This document shows positions 47,401-59,378 of a stretch of 64,000 bases of DNA, piece by piece. Position 1 is the stretch's first letter. The number at the start of each line of letters is the position of its first letter. The stretch covers positions 34,602-98,601 of the forward strand of contig JBNGIQ010009483.1 of assembly GCA_049999765.1 (NCBI GenBank). The letters run 5' to 3'. The stretch is from Phaeoceros laevis. Taxonomy: Eukaryota > Anthocerotophyta > Anthocerotopsida > Notothyladales. The translations under genes and the position numbers were made by a program. A model generated the notes under the pieces. It was not told the origin of the DNA. It saw only the letters and a list, made by a program, of their open reading frames with translations, and did not search any database.

Positions 47401-50400
47401 CCGATCTCCAACACCTTTGTTTTGAGCAAGCTCCCAATTTGGTGCATCAGTTGTGAAACCCTCTAGCACGACACCATCTTCTGGCAAAGCAATATAGCTG
47501 CTCTCTGTGCTTAGATGGACAACTTCAGGCAGAAGATAACCATTCTGCAAGATGCAACAATGGGGAATGAAGTTTCCATGCTGAAAAATCAAAATCATTG
47601 CGAAGTAGAATACTCCGCGTAAGTGCTATTTCTTACAAAGTCAGCCCTTCGAAATAAAAGTAAGACTTGGATAAACAAGTCAGAACATTCGCTACTGCTT
47701 ATGACACGTGCAAAGGCTGCAGGCACTTGCTATCACTAACCTTGATAACAATGTTCTTAAAACGCAAAATTTTTCGGCATCCCACAATAATGAGTGGTTC
47801 TTTCTCTGGCCCAGTTCTTCGAGAACTATCAGCCTGCGTGCTCAGCATAAGTGAATGTCCACAGCCATCATACACAAACTCATCAACATCATAAGTATCG
47901 GCGATGATCTGCTGCTCACAGGACAAGCAAACCAGCTCATCTTCCTGCTGATATACTGGAGTCCCCAACCTAATGTGATTGGATGTGAGAAGAGGATCTT
48001 CTGCATATTCATCCTGCCCGGTGATTGCACCAAGGGAGGGAACAAAAAATTGACTCAAAGCCATCAAAAAATCGACCACAACAAGCACCCTTGGACGCTG
48101 AAGGCGGATGACAACTGCCTGAGAAGCTTGTTTTATCCGGACGTCCATAACCAACATGGTGATGCGGGGAAAATGAGATTCCTCCAGCAACTCTCCAGCT
48201 GAAGATTGATCTGTATCGGCCACTTCTGATGGGGTGTTGCTGCTTTCCACATCTGCCATTGACCCGAGCATTAATCGCATTTCAGGCTTTGTGTCAGGGC
48301 GTAGATCTATGACCGAGAAGTTAGGAATGGTCAAATACACATCCATTTCTTGCAATAATGTACTGCAGTAACCCAGCCAAAATCCTTGCATCTGCACAGA
48401 ACATAAGAAAAGTTAAGCTGCATAGTTCACTCATATCTTCAGGATTCTGGCATGGATTAAAACGTGGAGAAGGCACTAAACAGCACACTCCTACCCACCA
48501 ACGTCAGGAAAATCAAAGCTTGCAAGTATCTAAGCTTTACCTCCACTCGAGCCAAAGGTGATTCTCTTTCAAGACCAATATGTAGCTCCAGCTCAACATG
48601 TTGTACATGGACAGTAACACGTGCTTTTGTCCAGTTGCTGATCGTTTGCTCGTTCTTGACAGCACTATCAGACTGCTCAGTACTATGTTCCTCACTCAGG
48701 GCCAAGTCATCGTTTACGCTTTCACTTCGTCCAGAGTCTTCCCGAAAGCTGGGTGGAAGGTCTGGTGGCTCAGCTACATTGGTAGCAGCACAATCTGTTA
48801 TAACGAGGTACTCCTTATCTGACAGAATTCCTGATAATTTGTCAATCTGCAATTGACCACAAGTCAAATTTAAGAAAGATCTTTCCTCATGCGTTTCATT
48901 CCCTCATCCACACGAGAATGCATCTACCAGTTGCTTTGCCAGCAGGCAAGATATAACGTAGAAGTTTACAAGAGAACAACACATAGCAGTCAGTGTTTAG
49001 CAGGTCTGGAACAACTGGGAGTTCGCACACATAATTCCAAACCTTCGAGTATAAGAAGGTAGTGTGCAGCGTCAAATAATATTACCTACCTGGACATCTA
49101 CTTGCACCTCAGGAACTTTCTTCAGAAGGTCCCTTAGGGGCCTCCTTACTTTTACATTCAGCCCACGTGCCTCTTGGACTATGTCCTTTCCTGGAATACC
49201 ATCTATCCCCACAAGCATGTGGATGCCAGACATCTGCCCAAAACCAAGAATGAGCAGGTCGGGTTAATTGCCCGTGTAGTGCTGTTTAACAGTTAACATT
49301 GCATATTGGAAATAACTAGTGATCAGGAATTCGGGACAGGCTCTTGGAATTTCGGAAAGTACCTCCGCATACAAAACATCCATGTGTACAGCTGATGGAT
49401 CCTCTTTTGTTCCTCCGAACCATTCAAAATTGTTGAACACATGAAGATGTCCCAGGTCTACCTGCATGAAGCTGAAATACAGACAGTATCAGTCTACAGT
49501 ACGAAGTGCCGCCTCCCACTGAAGGGAGTCATAATTATTCAATGGATTACCAACGGACATAAAACTACTGGCTAGCCCATACTAACTGATGAAGATCAGT
49601 TGAAGGGATATGTTCGGAAACATACAATATTCTAGCTTGGTATAACACCCAACCGACTATCGGAAGCCAGCACTTAGCTACGCAAAACCTAACAGCCAAG
49701 CAAGGGACAATGGTCATCACAGCAGACACATACTCTTTACTCGTAGAGCTCCTTGGCATTATTATGACAGGAGTGTCAAGGCCAACATGGAGCTTCACAG
49801 CGGGCGCGCCATCAATCTCAAACTGTTGTATTAGCCTTCCAATAGATCCAACTTCGTCCCCAACAGTAATCATCTGTTGAACTTGTGGGGTTGCAAGACC
49901 CATGAGATAATCTGTGATCTGAGGTTAATAACCACAATTGAAGTACATTAGATACTGCATAAGTTCCACATAAGCTTAACTTTCGTTGGCACAGCCTGAC
50001 CAGTTTTACCAATGAATGCGTAAAAACAAGCAATCTAGGTTCAGATCCGCAACTTGGATCACCAGCAAACAGACAATACAATCACTCAGCAGTATGAAAT
50101 TGTCTGCAAAGCTTCAATCGCACATTGAGTTTGTACCTCTTGGATGAACCTGTAGAGGAAGACAATCCTCACGGCTGATAGTCTTCCAGAGAGGCTGTAA
50201 TCAAAGCCTTGGAAGTCATCATCATCCTTGTTGTATGATTGGAACTCCAGCTGTTGTAACAAAATACCCCACAATGTCACGCATCTTGAGGCAAAGTCAT
50301 GGGGATTACAAATCTTGAAAACCGAACAAAAGTACCTCCACAAGAGATTTACAGCTCGGATCGCGAATGTCACAAAACCATCCCCACTGATGTTCTGGGC

Positions 50401-53400
50401 CAAGAAGCATGTCACAAACTCGTAAGTTCCCCAGTGTTCCTGCAATGGTGAATGATCCTGGATAAACCTACAACACAGGGTCCCTCAATAGTCAGCATAG
50501 TGCGTACATCTAGGAAGGCTCTGTTCAGACCACCCTCTCCATGCTGTCTAGCAGCAATTCATAAAGGTTCCCACTAGCTCACTCATAGCAAACCTAACAG
50601 TTCACTGTCCAATCTAACCTTTAAGTCCATTTGGAATTTTTCCTGTGCCAGCACAGCAAGAACTGAACCGTCTTCCTTGTTTAAGAATATTCGTGCACTC
50701 TCCATATCCATTTTCAGCCTAAAAACGACACGAGATTTTCCGTGGCCGAGCAAGCCTTTGACAATATCACGGTCCTTAGTTTTGGCGTTATCTGTCTGCA
50801 ACTCCAAATCTGAGTCTTCATTTCCTTGCAATGGTTCTCCTCCACCAGCTAAAGAGATGTCACTTAAAGCACAGCCAAACTCAATCAAAGTTACTACTGT
50901 TGGTCTGTTGCAGAAGAAATCCAATGTTGCAACATGGATACTAATCTGCGCACATACCACGTGGATCTCTTAGCAACCCTTGAACGACCATATCCTAGTC
51001 TTAGAAAAGGCAGATAAACCATACACGCCTAAAAAAGGATGGATTTTCCTGCAATTCACCTGAGTATCTGTGCCATCATAGTCAGGAGATGCAAATTCTT
51101 GGAAACATATTTTTATCCGAACGAAGTCAGATGCTTCATCTTCCTCCATGTAGTCAGCTCCGTGGCCGAACAGAGCTTCCGCCTTCAGCAAACTTGGGAA
51201 TTCGGTCCTCCAGAACAGTGACGACTTCAGTGGTGATAGGAGAGTGAGCTTAGAAGCTGTTTTCCCTTTATGATGCACAGAGCCTGAAAAAAGACTTCTT
51301 GGTGTGGACGAGTGGGAATCTGGGGAACTCACACTAAATTCTGGTAGGGCATCTCCAAAACACTCATCCTCGTCATCACCCATATTTTCTACACCTGATG
51401 AGCCATTCTCTATCCGAGGTTGCTCATGGGCATCTAAATTCCCATTGTCCAGAGCCCCCTTCTCTAATGGAAGATCAGACCGAACAATGTACTGGCATGA
51501 TGGCGAAACATGACCCTGTAGCTTATCCTCTATTTTCAAAGAGTGCAGTTTCATGTTCACTGTCATATCATGCTCCTTCTGTAACACATCAACCTGACAA
51601 AACAATATGGGGTCAGTAACCCTTGAGCAATTCAGACAAGTTCGAACACATCTTCAATGGTTCTAAAATGCATAGTTACCTTCCCACCATAAGCCTTCAA
51701 CTCTGCAATAAGTCGTTCCTCCGTGGCTGATCCCAGATTGATATATGCAGTCTGCCAGATGACAACGCATAAGATGTGCTTCAATTCAAGCACGATAGAG
51801 ACACATACAAGTCTATTCTTAAAGATGTGTGAGCTACTTTGCAAAAACGTAAAACATCACTATCAGAAGTGAACGTGCCAATCACATTATGATGTTTTAC
51901 CCCTAGTTTGGAGAAAGGCCTACCGATCCACTTATGAAGATTTGCAGTTCATCCAAAGACCCAGCAACAAACAAATTTAGTTGTTGAGAAGGTCTGCTTG
52001 GGATATCTCTCGGTTGAACCACCTCTTCAGTGAACGTTCCAGGTAGGGATAGTGCGACGGGGGCCTGCAAGAGTAGACAATGCTTGATTGTCCAGATGCA
52101 TGAAGAGCAAGCTAAAAGCCAATATTTTGCTTCTCTCAACAGGTCTCTACCTCGCATGCATTCAAGAACAACCAGCACTTACTGCTGTTTTGTAAGTTGC
52201 ATGGGTCAGATGACTTTGCCAAACAGCTTTGGCCTCGTCTGTGCGAAGTTGCATGACCACAGCACTGGAGGATTCGACTACCTTCAGATTCGATGCATTC
52301 AGAAGTTTATTAGCATACATTGTGAAGTACCAAGCCAGCATTCATTCGAGGGAGCTGGATGCACTCACCTTCTGTAGGTCCAACCCTCGAGCACAGACAG
52401 CAATAACGTTTTCCGAGCCCCCAATAACTGACGGTGGAATTTCAATAACCTGCTTCCCCACCAAACTGCAAAGGTTTCGGGCTCTTCAGTAAACATACTT
52501 TGTGACATCCTCAGGTGGCTCCCCCATTTTAAGGTGGTTCAAAAGAAGATACAGGATGGCTCATGCTTTGCTACCTGAAACACCTTTGGTAGGTTTGCGA
52601 TGTGTCCGAATCCAATACATAGAGATAAGGACCTGCTAAAACCCCCCAACGTGACTGCCATTCCGCGACAGTACTGCCTATTCCCTGTCCACAAATCATG
52701 TTTAGAAACTGAAACAACAAACGGCAAAGCAATTTGACTGGGAGACATGGTCATGAGAGTACCCCCCACAGCAGGACACGGATATCACCAGCATGATCTC
52801 CAGGGTGCCAGGAAGCTACTGGCTCTTTGAGCTTCCCACCAGCATCAGTCTGAATCTTATGATCAGCTCCTGAAAGCGCTGTCCACAAACACATGAGACG
52901 TTTGTATCGTGCAGGAGAGAAGTGCAAACCAACATGAGGAACCTGAATTGCCACCCGTGTTGATGGGCAACTTGGGTGTGGTATTTGGATCTGCCATGTT
53001 GAGAAATATGTCAGGTAAATTCAGGGATAATTGGAACCTGAGACATGTCAGGTTGTGAACCAAAACTGTGACACCGGACTCTGACATACCTGGTCAAGGA
53101 CAACTGACATGCCACAACGATCAAGAACGGGGAAAATTTGGCGACCAAGTCCACCTGACTGGTCAAACTCCATATCAACGTCACCAATTAGATCGCAGGG
53201 TGCCTCAGACCACTCAAAGGGACCATCTGCCAAGAATGCTGATATGTCACTACCGACAATATGGAAACGAGAATACAGGACTCGCTCATTCACATCCTTC
53301 CCATCCACATTGTCGTCCTGCAATCAATCATAACAGCATAAGATAACACACCAGAAAGGTGGACACAACACTAAAGCCCAAAAGTTCCACAAAACGGGAG

Positions 53401-56400
53401 CAGTATTTAGCCGTCTTATGAATAATAACTTACAGCAGTGTGCAATTTAAAATGCCCCAGATCCACCAATAGCTGGGTTCTCTGAGGAAAATTTCCAATC
53501 ATTTCTCCTGGAATGGCGATTTTTGGTGCATCAAGATCCAAGCAGATCGAGAACCTGTCATTGTGTCAGCCAACAATCATCAGAATTTCCGACGTTCATA
53601 GAAGACACCATAAAACAGCTTCCTCTCAATTAGGCCAAGAGCATCAACATGCATAACAGTGTAACGATGTTCAAATACTGAACCTCCTCCTCTCTTCTAA
53701 AACCAACTGCAACTGCTCTTGAGCTCTTCTTGTCACCTCCTCAAGTTTACTCTGCAGCGAATCAATACAGCAGCTAATACAAACAAACCAAAGCTACGTA
53801 AAAGATCACTCGAATTTGAATGGAAGAATGATGAGAAGGCTCTTTGATCATTGCCTGCAACGCTGCAGCAGTCTCAAATACAACATCTGGGCTTATAGCT
53901 TGAGCACTCCGAAGGAAAGACAGGAACCTATCAAAACTAGCTCGCCAGACCTGCACCGTGAAAACGAAACGGATACTCAAAAACAACTGAAGGGAGAAAT
54001 GACACAGGAGTTAAAAGTGCAGAACAAGACTCACTGTCACGTGAATTGGTGACATTGTTGCAGACAGCTTCCAATCCAAGTTCTCATCATGGGGAGAGTG
54101 GATGAAAGTTGTCGTCAGAGCATGTTCTCTCCCTTCACTGATCACACTCTGAAACAACACCGAACCTCCTCAGTTAACGGCAACTTAAGGCAAGGAAGAA
54201 GTAACTGTAGGAGAAGATAAACTCCTCCCTGTCCATTCCCTACACAAATGCAATCGTAACATCTCAACACGCAACACTCTCAAAATGACTTCCGTACACA
54301 TTCCCATGGAATCATTTACAACTGGTCAAACAGCATATCCAAGACAAGATTCGAAGAGTACAACCGTGCTTACCTCCAGCAATGGGCCCTCAGGGGCAGA
54401 AAGGCCATAGAATTGGAGCTGCAGCTCACTATGTACAGTTTTTGGGTACATCCTTAAACCAACTTGCAAATTCACAAATGTACCACAAAGTATTTCAACA
54501 TTGTTCCGATCCAACACCCTTGCCGCACTTTTCTGGATAGTCACAGAGTAGGTTATTTGCAGCATATTTGCAGCTTCCTGACTTGCTTCCTCCCCAGGTT
54601 TATAGCTCATTAGTTCATTAAGCGTTTTCCATTCCTCATCAGTTAACTGTTCAGATCCAGAGAGTTCAATCCCCACACTGGTAGTGGCAGCAGACCCCTT
54701 CTCGGTTGCACTTCCCCTGATATCACATGATAAGTTACGCCATAAGCTAAATGACGCCTGATAGGGTTCAGAAGTTGAAGAGCACGACAACTATTCTTGG
54801 TCGAGCAAAAGGACTGTTTCAAACCATCCAAGCGACCACCAATTGCCTTTCTTTAAGCGTTCTCGCTCTGCCACCTCTTTGGATTTGGTACTCTCCACTT
54901 TCGCATGTGCAAGAAACCTTTCGAGCAAAGAATTCACAGCCAGAAACAGCCTCCAGGCTTTTCAGACGAATGCAAAGGAATAAAAGCCCAAATGCAACAT
55001 TATTAAAGTGGTAAGGAGTGGTATTGGCTTTGTCAAGCACCTCCAAAGAAGGATCACCTCCACATCGAGGTCTTCATCCCATTTTTTAATGTCAGGATTG
55101 GTGACTTTTGCGCTTTGCTGCAAACAGCTTGCGTAGAGTTGGATGTATTTCTTCCGCAACTGGCAGTGGTGGGCAATTTTTTGCCAAGAAAACCGGTACC
55201 TAGGCAGAAGTTTGACTCCCAGTGAAGTTCAGAAGCTTGTAAGGGTAAACAAAGAAAAAGAGACTCAGCTGAAAAATATCCTTGTGAAGAACACCACTCA
55301 CCAGATCTTGCGTTGCTGCTGTAAAACCGCCTGACAAGCATATACCCACCAGGCACGGCAACAACCGGAAACTGGTGATTGAGGCCGAAGTTGCGCATAC
55401 TGAAGCCTTGTTCTATATCTCGAGACACTTTCAAGGAGCTTCATACCGTCACAGTATTGCACCTTCAACAGTACCAGTGCATAACTTTTAACAGCTATGA
55501 ATACGAGATTTAGCATAAGATATCAGAAGCCATGATGTTAGCCAGTGCAATTGAAAAAGAGGGAAAGCCAGTAACATGCCAACATATGATGGGGGCGTAA
55601 GTGTCATCAGAGAAACAGTCCATCTGAAGCTAACCTCTGACAAAGTTAAAGATACTTGATCAAGAACCACTGACAACTCTTGCACTGGCATGTCAGCATC
55701 TCTCTTCTCGCGCTTGCCACGCCGGTTATATCTCATCACCCCATCGACAGGATGCAGTAGGTATTGCCGACCACTTGAATACTTTAATGACGAGTCTTCT
55801 TGCAAATGCAGTGAGATGCCCTCCAGGAAGATCTGAAAATCACCTGTTAGAAATAGCTAAGATGAGCAGTCACAAAGCAGTGAAACAAGGTTTAAGAAAA
55901 CAAGCAAACAATAATAACCTCGCTCCATTGTTGAGGTGACATGTCTTCCCAATTTGTGCTGGGGTGCCAAGGTTTACTGTCCGAGTCATGGTAGAAAGCA
56001 AGTCTTTGCAGCTGCAAAGCCTACACAACAGACACAACGCCTCAGCGCCCTAGGCCAAACAACAGCACCAGCTCCATCATTTCATTCGTCTGATGTTATT
56101 GGAAAGAGATAGTCAAATATACTATTCAGACCGACATCATTGTTACCAACCTTGCACAGCTTATCCAGCGCTCCACTGGTGACAAATGTCTCGACCCCCA
56201 ACTCATCCACTGTCACAGCGGCAAGAGTGCCTAAGGTTACCCCAGCACAGAAAGGGTGCCCAGGATTGCTGCACCAGATGATAAATCCACACTGTCAAGT
56301 ACTTGATCACCTCCCACGAGGTTAGATTGTCCAACAACTATTGCGTATAACCTATATTTACCTCACACTATCTTCATAGCGAATATGCAAGTTCGTAATT

Positions 56401-57927
56401 GAGATCTTCAAATTGCCGACTATTGTGGCGATCAATGAGCCTAGCCAGGAGTTCCTTTCTGGAGACTGAACATGGATATTTAGTCGGACAGCTTACTCAG
56501 GCTTGGCACTTGTTCCAAGCCATCCAAAACGGTGATGACTTCAGAAGGACAGGTTAGAAATGACAAACACAACATTCTATAGGTGGCTGTCACTAACATC
56601 TTCAGTTGCAGTGGTTTTCTTATCCTTCGCCTCAAGCATTGTGAGCTCAGCATTCTGCACCACAAACGAGGCCTGCCCATCAACTCCATGAACCACTGAA
56701 ATGGTCAATCCAAAGATCGTCCACATATACAGGTCGTATGACATGGTCAGTAATCTCAACCACCGTGGACTATGGAGGGAGGTCAACGTCCAAGCAAAGT
56801 GACTGACAAAAGAATTGAGCTACAAAAGTAGGCATCCGAAGCAGAGTTGATAGGCAGTGACAAACGGGCTTAGCTCTCACACCTCGACTTTGCGACGCTT
56901 TGCTTCGTACCAGTTCTCTTTGTCCTCTTTCTGCAGAGAGGTTACAGTATAGTTCACACCGACTAGTATAACAGCTCACCAGTGGAACTAGAATTTATGC
57001 TTACGCCATGATGTCTCAAGAGAGACAACATGACAGATGACGAGAGGTTGAGACAGGATGAAGTACCTTGGAAGAATGTCCATCCGGTAAAGGTTCAGCA
57101 AGCACAAAGATCCTGTCAAGAAGAACTATCACAGGCTCTTTGCCCAGCTTATTCCAGGGTACCTGCACATCAAGGAAGAACACAATTCAACAACCATGAT
57201 TCTAAGACAGGCAGAGACGATTCGAAGTAAGATGTTTGTGGTACACCACAACCAAATCCCAACAGCGACCTGGGGTGCCTGCAGGTGTAGGGACCCGCAC
57301 CTTTAACGTCACAGACCCCAAAAAACCAGCTTTAACAATTAAAGGTAACTTCAATGCATTTAATGCTTCGGCCTTCAGCTGTAAATCCTTGAGAACGACA
57401 TCGCCTGTGCCCCCAATGTATTAGGACCATAGAATGTCCATCACGAAATCAACGACCGCATGAATCAGCAGGACGGGACACAACGAGATGATTCAAACAC
57501 GAGAAGAAGTAGCTGAGAGGTTATTGCAAACCTTTCCAGACACTAATCTGCAGTGCCTCTATTGATAGTCCGCGGACATACTCCCCCAGATATTTCTTTA
57601 AAAGGTTCAGAACCTGGTAGGAGATACAAAGATCCAGTCAGATTGCTAGTCACCGCTGCGGATATTCCAAGGAAATGGTGAGCAGACTCTACGAAGAACT
57701 TATGGCAAGAAGTACTGTTGTCCCAGATAAAAAGCATCACAAAGCCCTCAACCTAAACATCTGAACAATATCCTAGAAGCACTAAGTGCTCCACCTCCTC
57801 CGCCTCCCAATCCATGAGGAAGTCAGAAAGGGGAAAACTCGTGTCATCATCACATCCGCTGTTGCAGGACAATTAAGTAGCAACCAAGGTCATGGTAGTT
57901 GAGGGCCCTCACGTGAGCTTCAAACAT
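35477..57927 (-). CDS. VPS13: VPS13-family bridge-like lipid-transfer protein
   Basis: One giant gene of several dozen small exons. Family members form a long hydrophobic groove that moves lipids at membrane contact sites. The start is a 15-bp exon (57927..57913, MFEAH) spliced to VLNLLKKYLGEYVRGLSIEA and ISVWKG, the chorein N-terminus. DVVLKDLQLKAEALNALKLP, VPWNKLGKEPVIVLLDRIFV and NLKISITNLHIRYEDSVR follow. Further on are internal DUF946/VPS62-like modules (IWMPIAPPGYVALGCV, IWRPIPPTGYAIVGDC, MWFPVAPPGYVAMGCV; 45.0-46.3 kb), a dysferlin/peroxin-like piece (GWVWSSEWVADKSG...FVRRRRLYRLR; near 42.1 kb), the SHR-binding region, the VPS13 C-terminal helical region (37.6-38.3 kb), a PH-like domain (36.9-37.6 kb), and C-terminal modules with SIWRPIPPAGYVSVGDIV and WKPRPSNGFVAIGCVAV. 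The last exon is 35800..35477. This domain set is that of plant VPS13 proteins. Not every exon was traced, so hidden breaks cannot be excluded. Confidence 0.9.
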
Positions 57928-58872
57928 TGTGACTCCGGTGAAACCACATCATTCGTCCAATCCACGATCCCGCTCCTTCCAGAGGTCCGTCGGATTGGTG
58001 TAAGAATCAGAATTGCCAGAAACAGACTCGAATCTGAAATGTAAGACCTACAATTTTGCAAGCGATTCGCCTTAGTGCCCTGCAAAGTCAGCTCCAGCTG
58101 GTCAGCGTTGCAGCCCAGGATGTCGTGTATTAGGAAAAGAAACAATCCGGTCTCAACCAATCTTCGGCCCGATTAAAGAGTGTCGCAATACTCAATGCGC
58201 GCTGAGTGTGCCAATCGACAGTCTCATCAACAACCGATGGGAAATGTAAGCTTTTGAGAACGGGACTCACAGCCAGAATTGAGCTGGCGCACCGGAAAAC
58301 AATTTGGTTAGGAAGGTATCCAAGCTCAAGCTGAAGTTCTTCGCTGCTACGATTGTATGGATAGAAGTAGATTGCCGGGGCAGAGGAGGTCCAACACCCG
58401 ATCCAAGCCCTCAATACTGTAGGCAGGGCAGGTGACGGGATGCACCTACGATCTTGGCCAGTGGACTCTCTTGAGAGGCAATTAAGGACGACAGCCGGAG
58501 GCAACCAAATACCAGAAGGCGGGCCTTCCCAAAATTGAGCGAGAAGGACTCCGCTCTGTCGAGGGACGAAACATCAACGTGTCCGAGACCAATGCGGCAC
58601 GATCGAGGCAACAGGGTGACTCGTGTCGGAGCGAGGCTGAAAGTCAAATTTTTGGCAGCTGCTAAAAATTGAAGCTTGTCTTTCTGCGTTTCATATCATG
58701 GAAACAATAGAAAGTTGGAAACTATTCCTGATTTCCTGACCATCAGGCCCGCATGATAAACTATACCTACTGTTTTTTCCAGGACACGAAAATCAAGAAC
58801 CAGCTTAGGGAAGGCCAGACCCACTCACGCTCCACCTCCGGTCCGAAGGCCAAACTCACGCTCCACTCTCGC

Positions 58873-58904
58873 TCGGATGTCAAGCAATAAACACACGACA
58901 CACG
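58873..58904. promoter_or_regulatory. Upstream element shared by three genes, copy 3
   Basis: Contains 'cggatgtcaagcaataaaca' followed by 'cacgacacacg', about 950 bp upstream of the VPS13 start. It resembles the sequences 150-190 bp upstream of the two helicase copies. 'actcacgctcc' precedes it, comparable to 'tacgctcacc' before the helicase copies. Confidence 0.4.
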
Positions 58905-58948
58905 TTCTGTACGGATCATGTTGTTATGGATAGTCTACAGCTTTGCTC

Positions 58949-59094
58949 TGTTGCTAGTGTTGCTCCGGAGAAGTAAACGCCCTAGTAGTCTCAGGAGGAC
59001 ACCCGTCGTCTCGCGGCATAGTGTTGCTAGAGTTGCTCCGGAGAAGTAAAAGCCCTACAAGTCTCAGGAGGACACCCGTCGTCTCATGCCGCGA
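58949..59094. repeat. Two tandem copies of a 73-bp unit
   Basis: Unit 1 (58949-59021) and unit 2 (59022-59094) share 'tgttgctag' followed by 'gttgctccggagaagtaaa' and 'tctcaggaggacacccgtcg'. They differ at a few positions. The copies end in 'tctcgcggcat' and 'tctcatgccgcgag', so a short inverted segment (GCGGCAT/ATGCCGC) marks the two ends. Confidence 0.8.
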
Positions 59095-59378
59095 GAAGAT
59101 GAACACAATCAACAGTTCCCAGATGATACGGTAAGGCTGGCATTGCTGATATCACGCTCGTCCCAGCAGCTGCTGAAGATTCTCAAAAGGTCACATCTAC
59201 ATATCCCAGCTGGGAAAAGAATATTCAACTACTTGGGTGTCAGTATTCAAGAACAAACAATTCTCCCACAAATCTATATGCAGCGCGGGCGCTTAGACAC
59301 TTCACGCCAATTGGAGTCTCACTATTCGGCACCACCATGACTTTGGAATAAGCCTCGTCTCTCGGCTGTCACTGCATT

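Larger units (their letters stand above)
57928..59378. other. Intergenic region between VPS13 and the C2-protein gene
   Basis: It should contain the VPS13 promoter and 5' untranslated region (left part) and the C2-gene 3' untranslated region (right part). A shared upstream element (58873-58904) and a 73-bp tandem duplication (58949-59094) are listed separately. Open frames here match no known family. Confidence 0.45.

Noticed and set aside
58130-58504. A 124-codon minus-strand frame upstream of the VPS13 start
   Set aside because: It does not join in frame to the chorein start, which already has its own ATG exon at 57927, and it resembles no known domain; probably 5' untranslated sequence.
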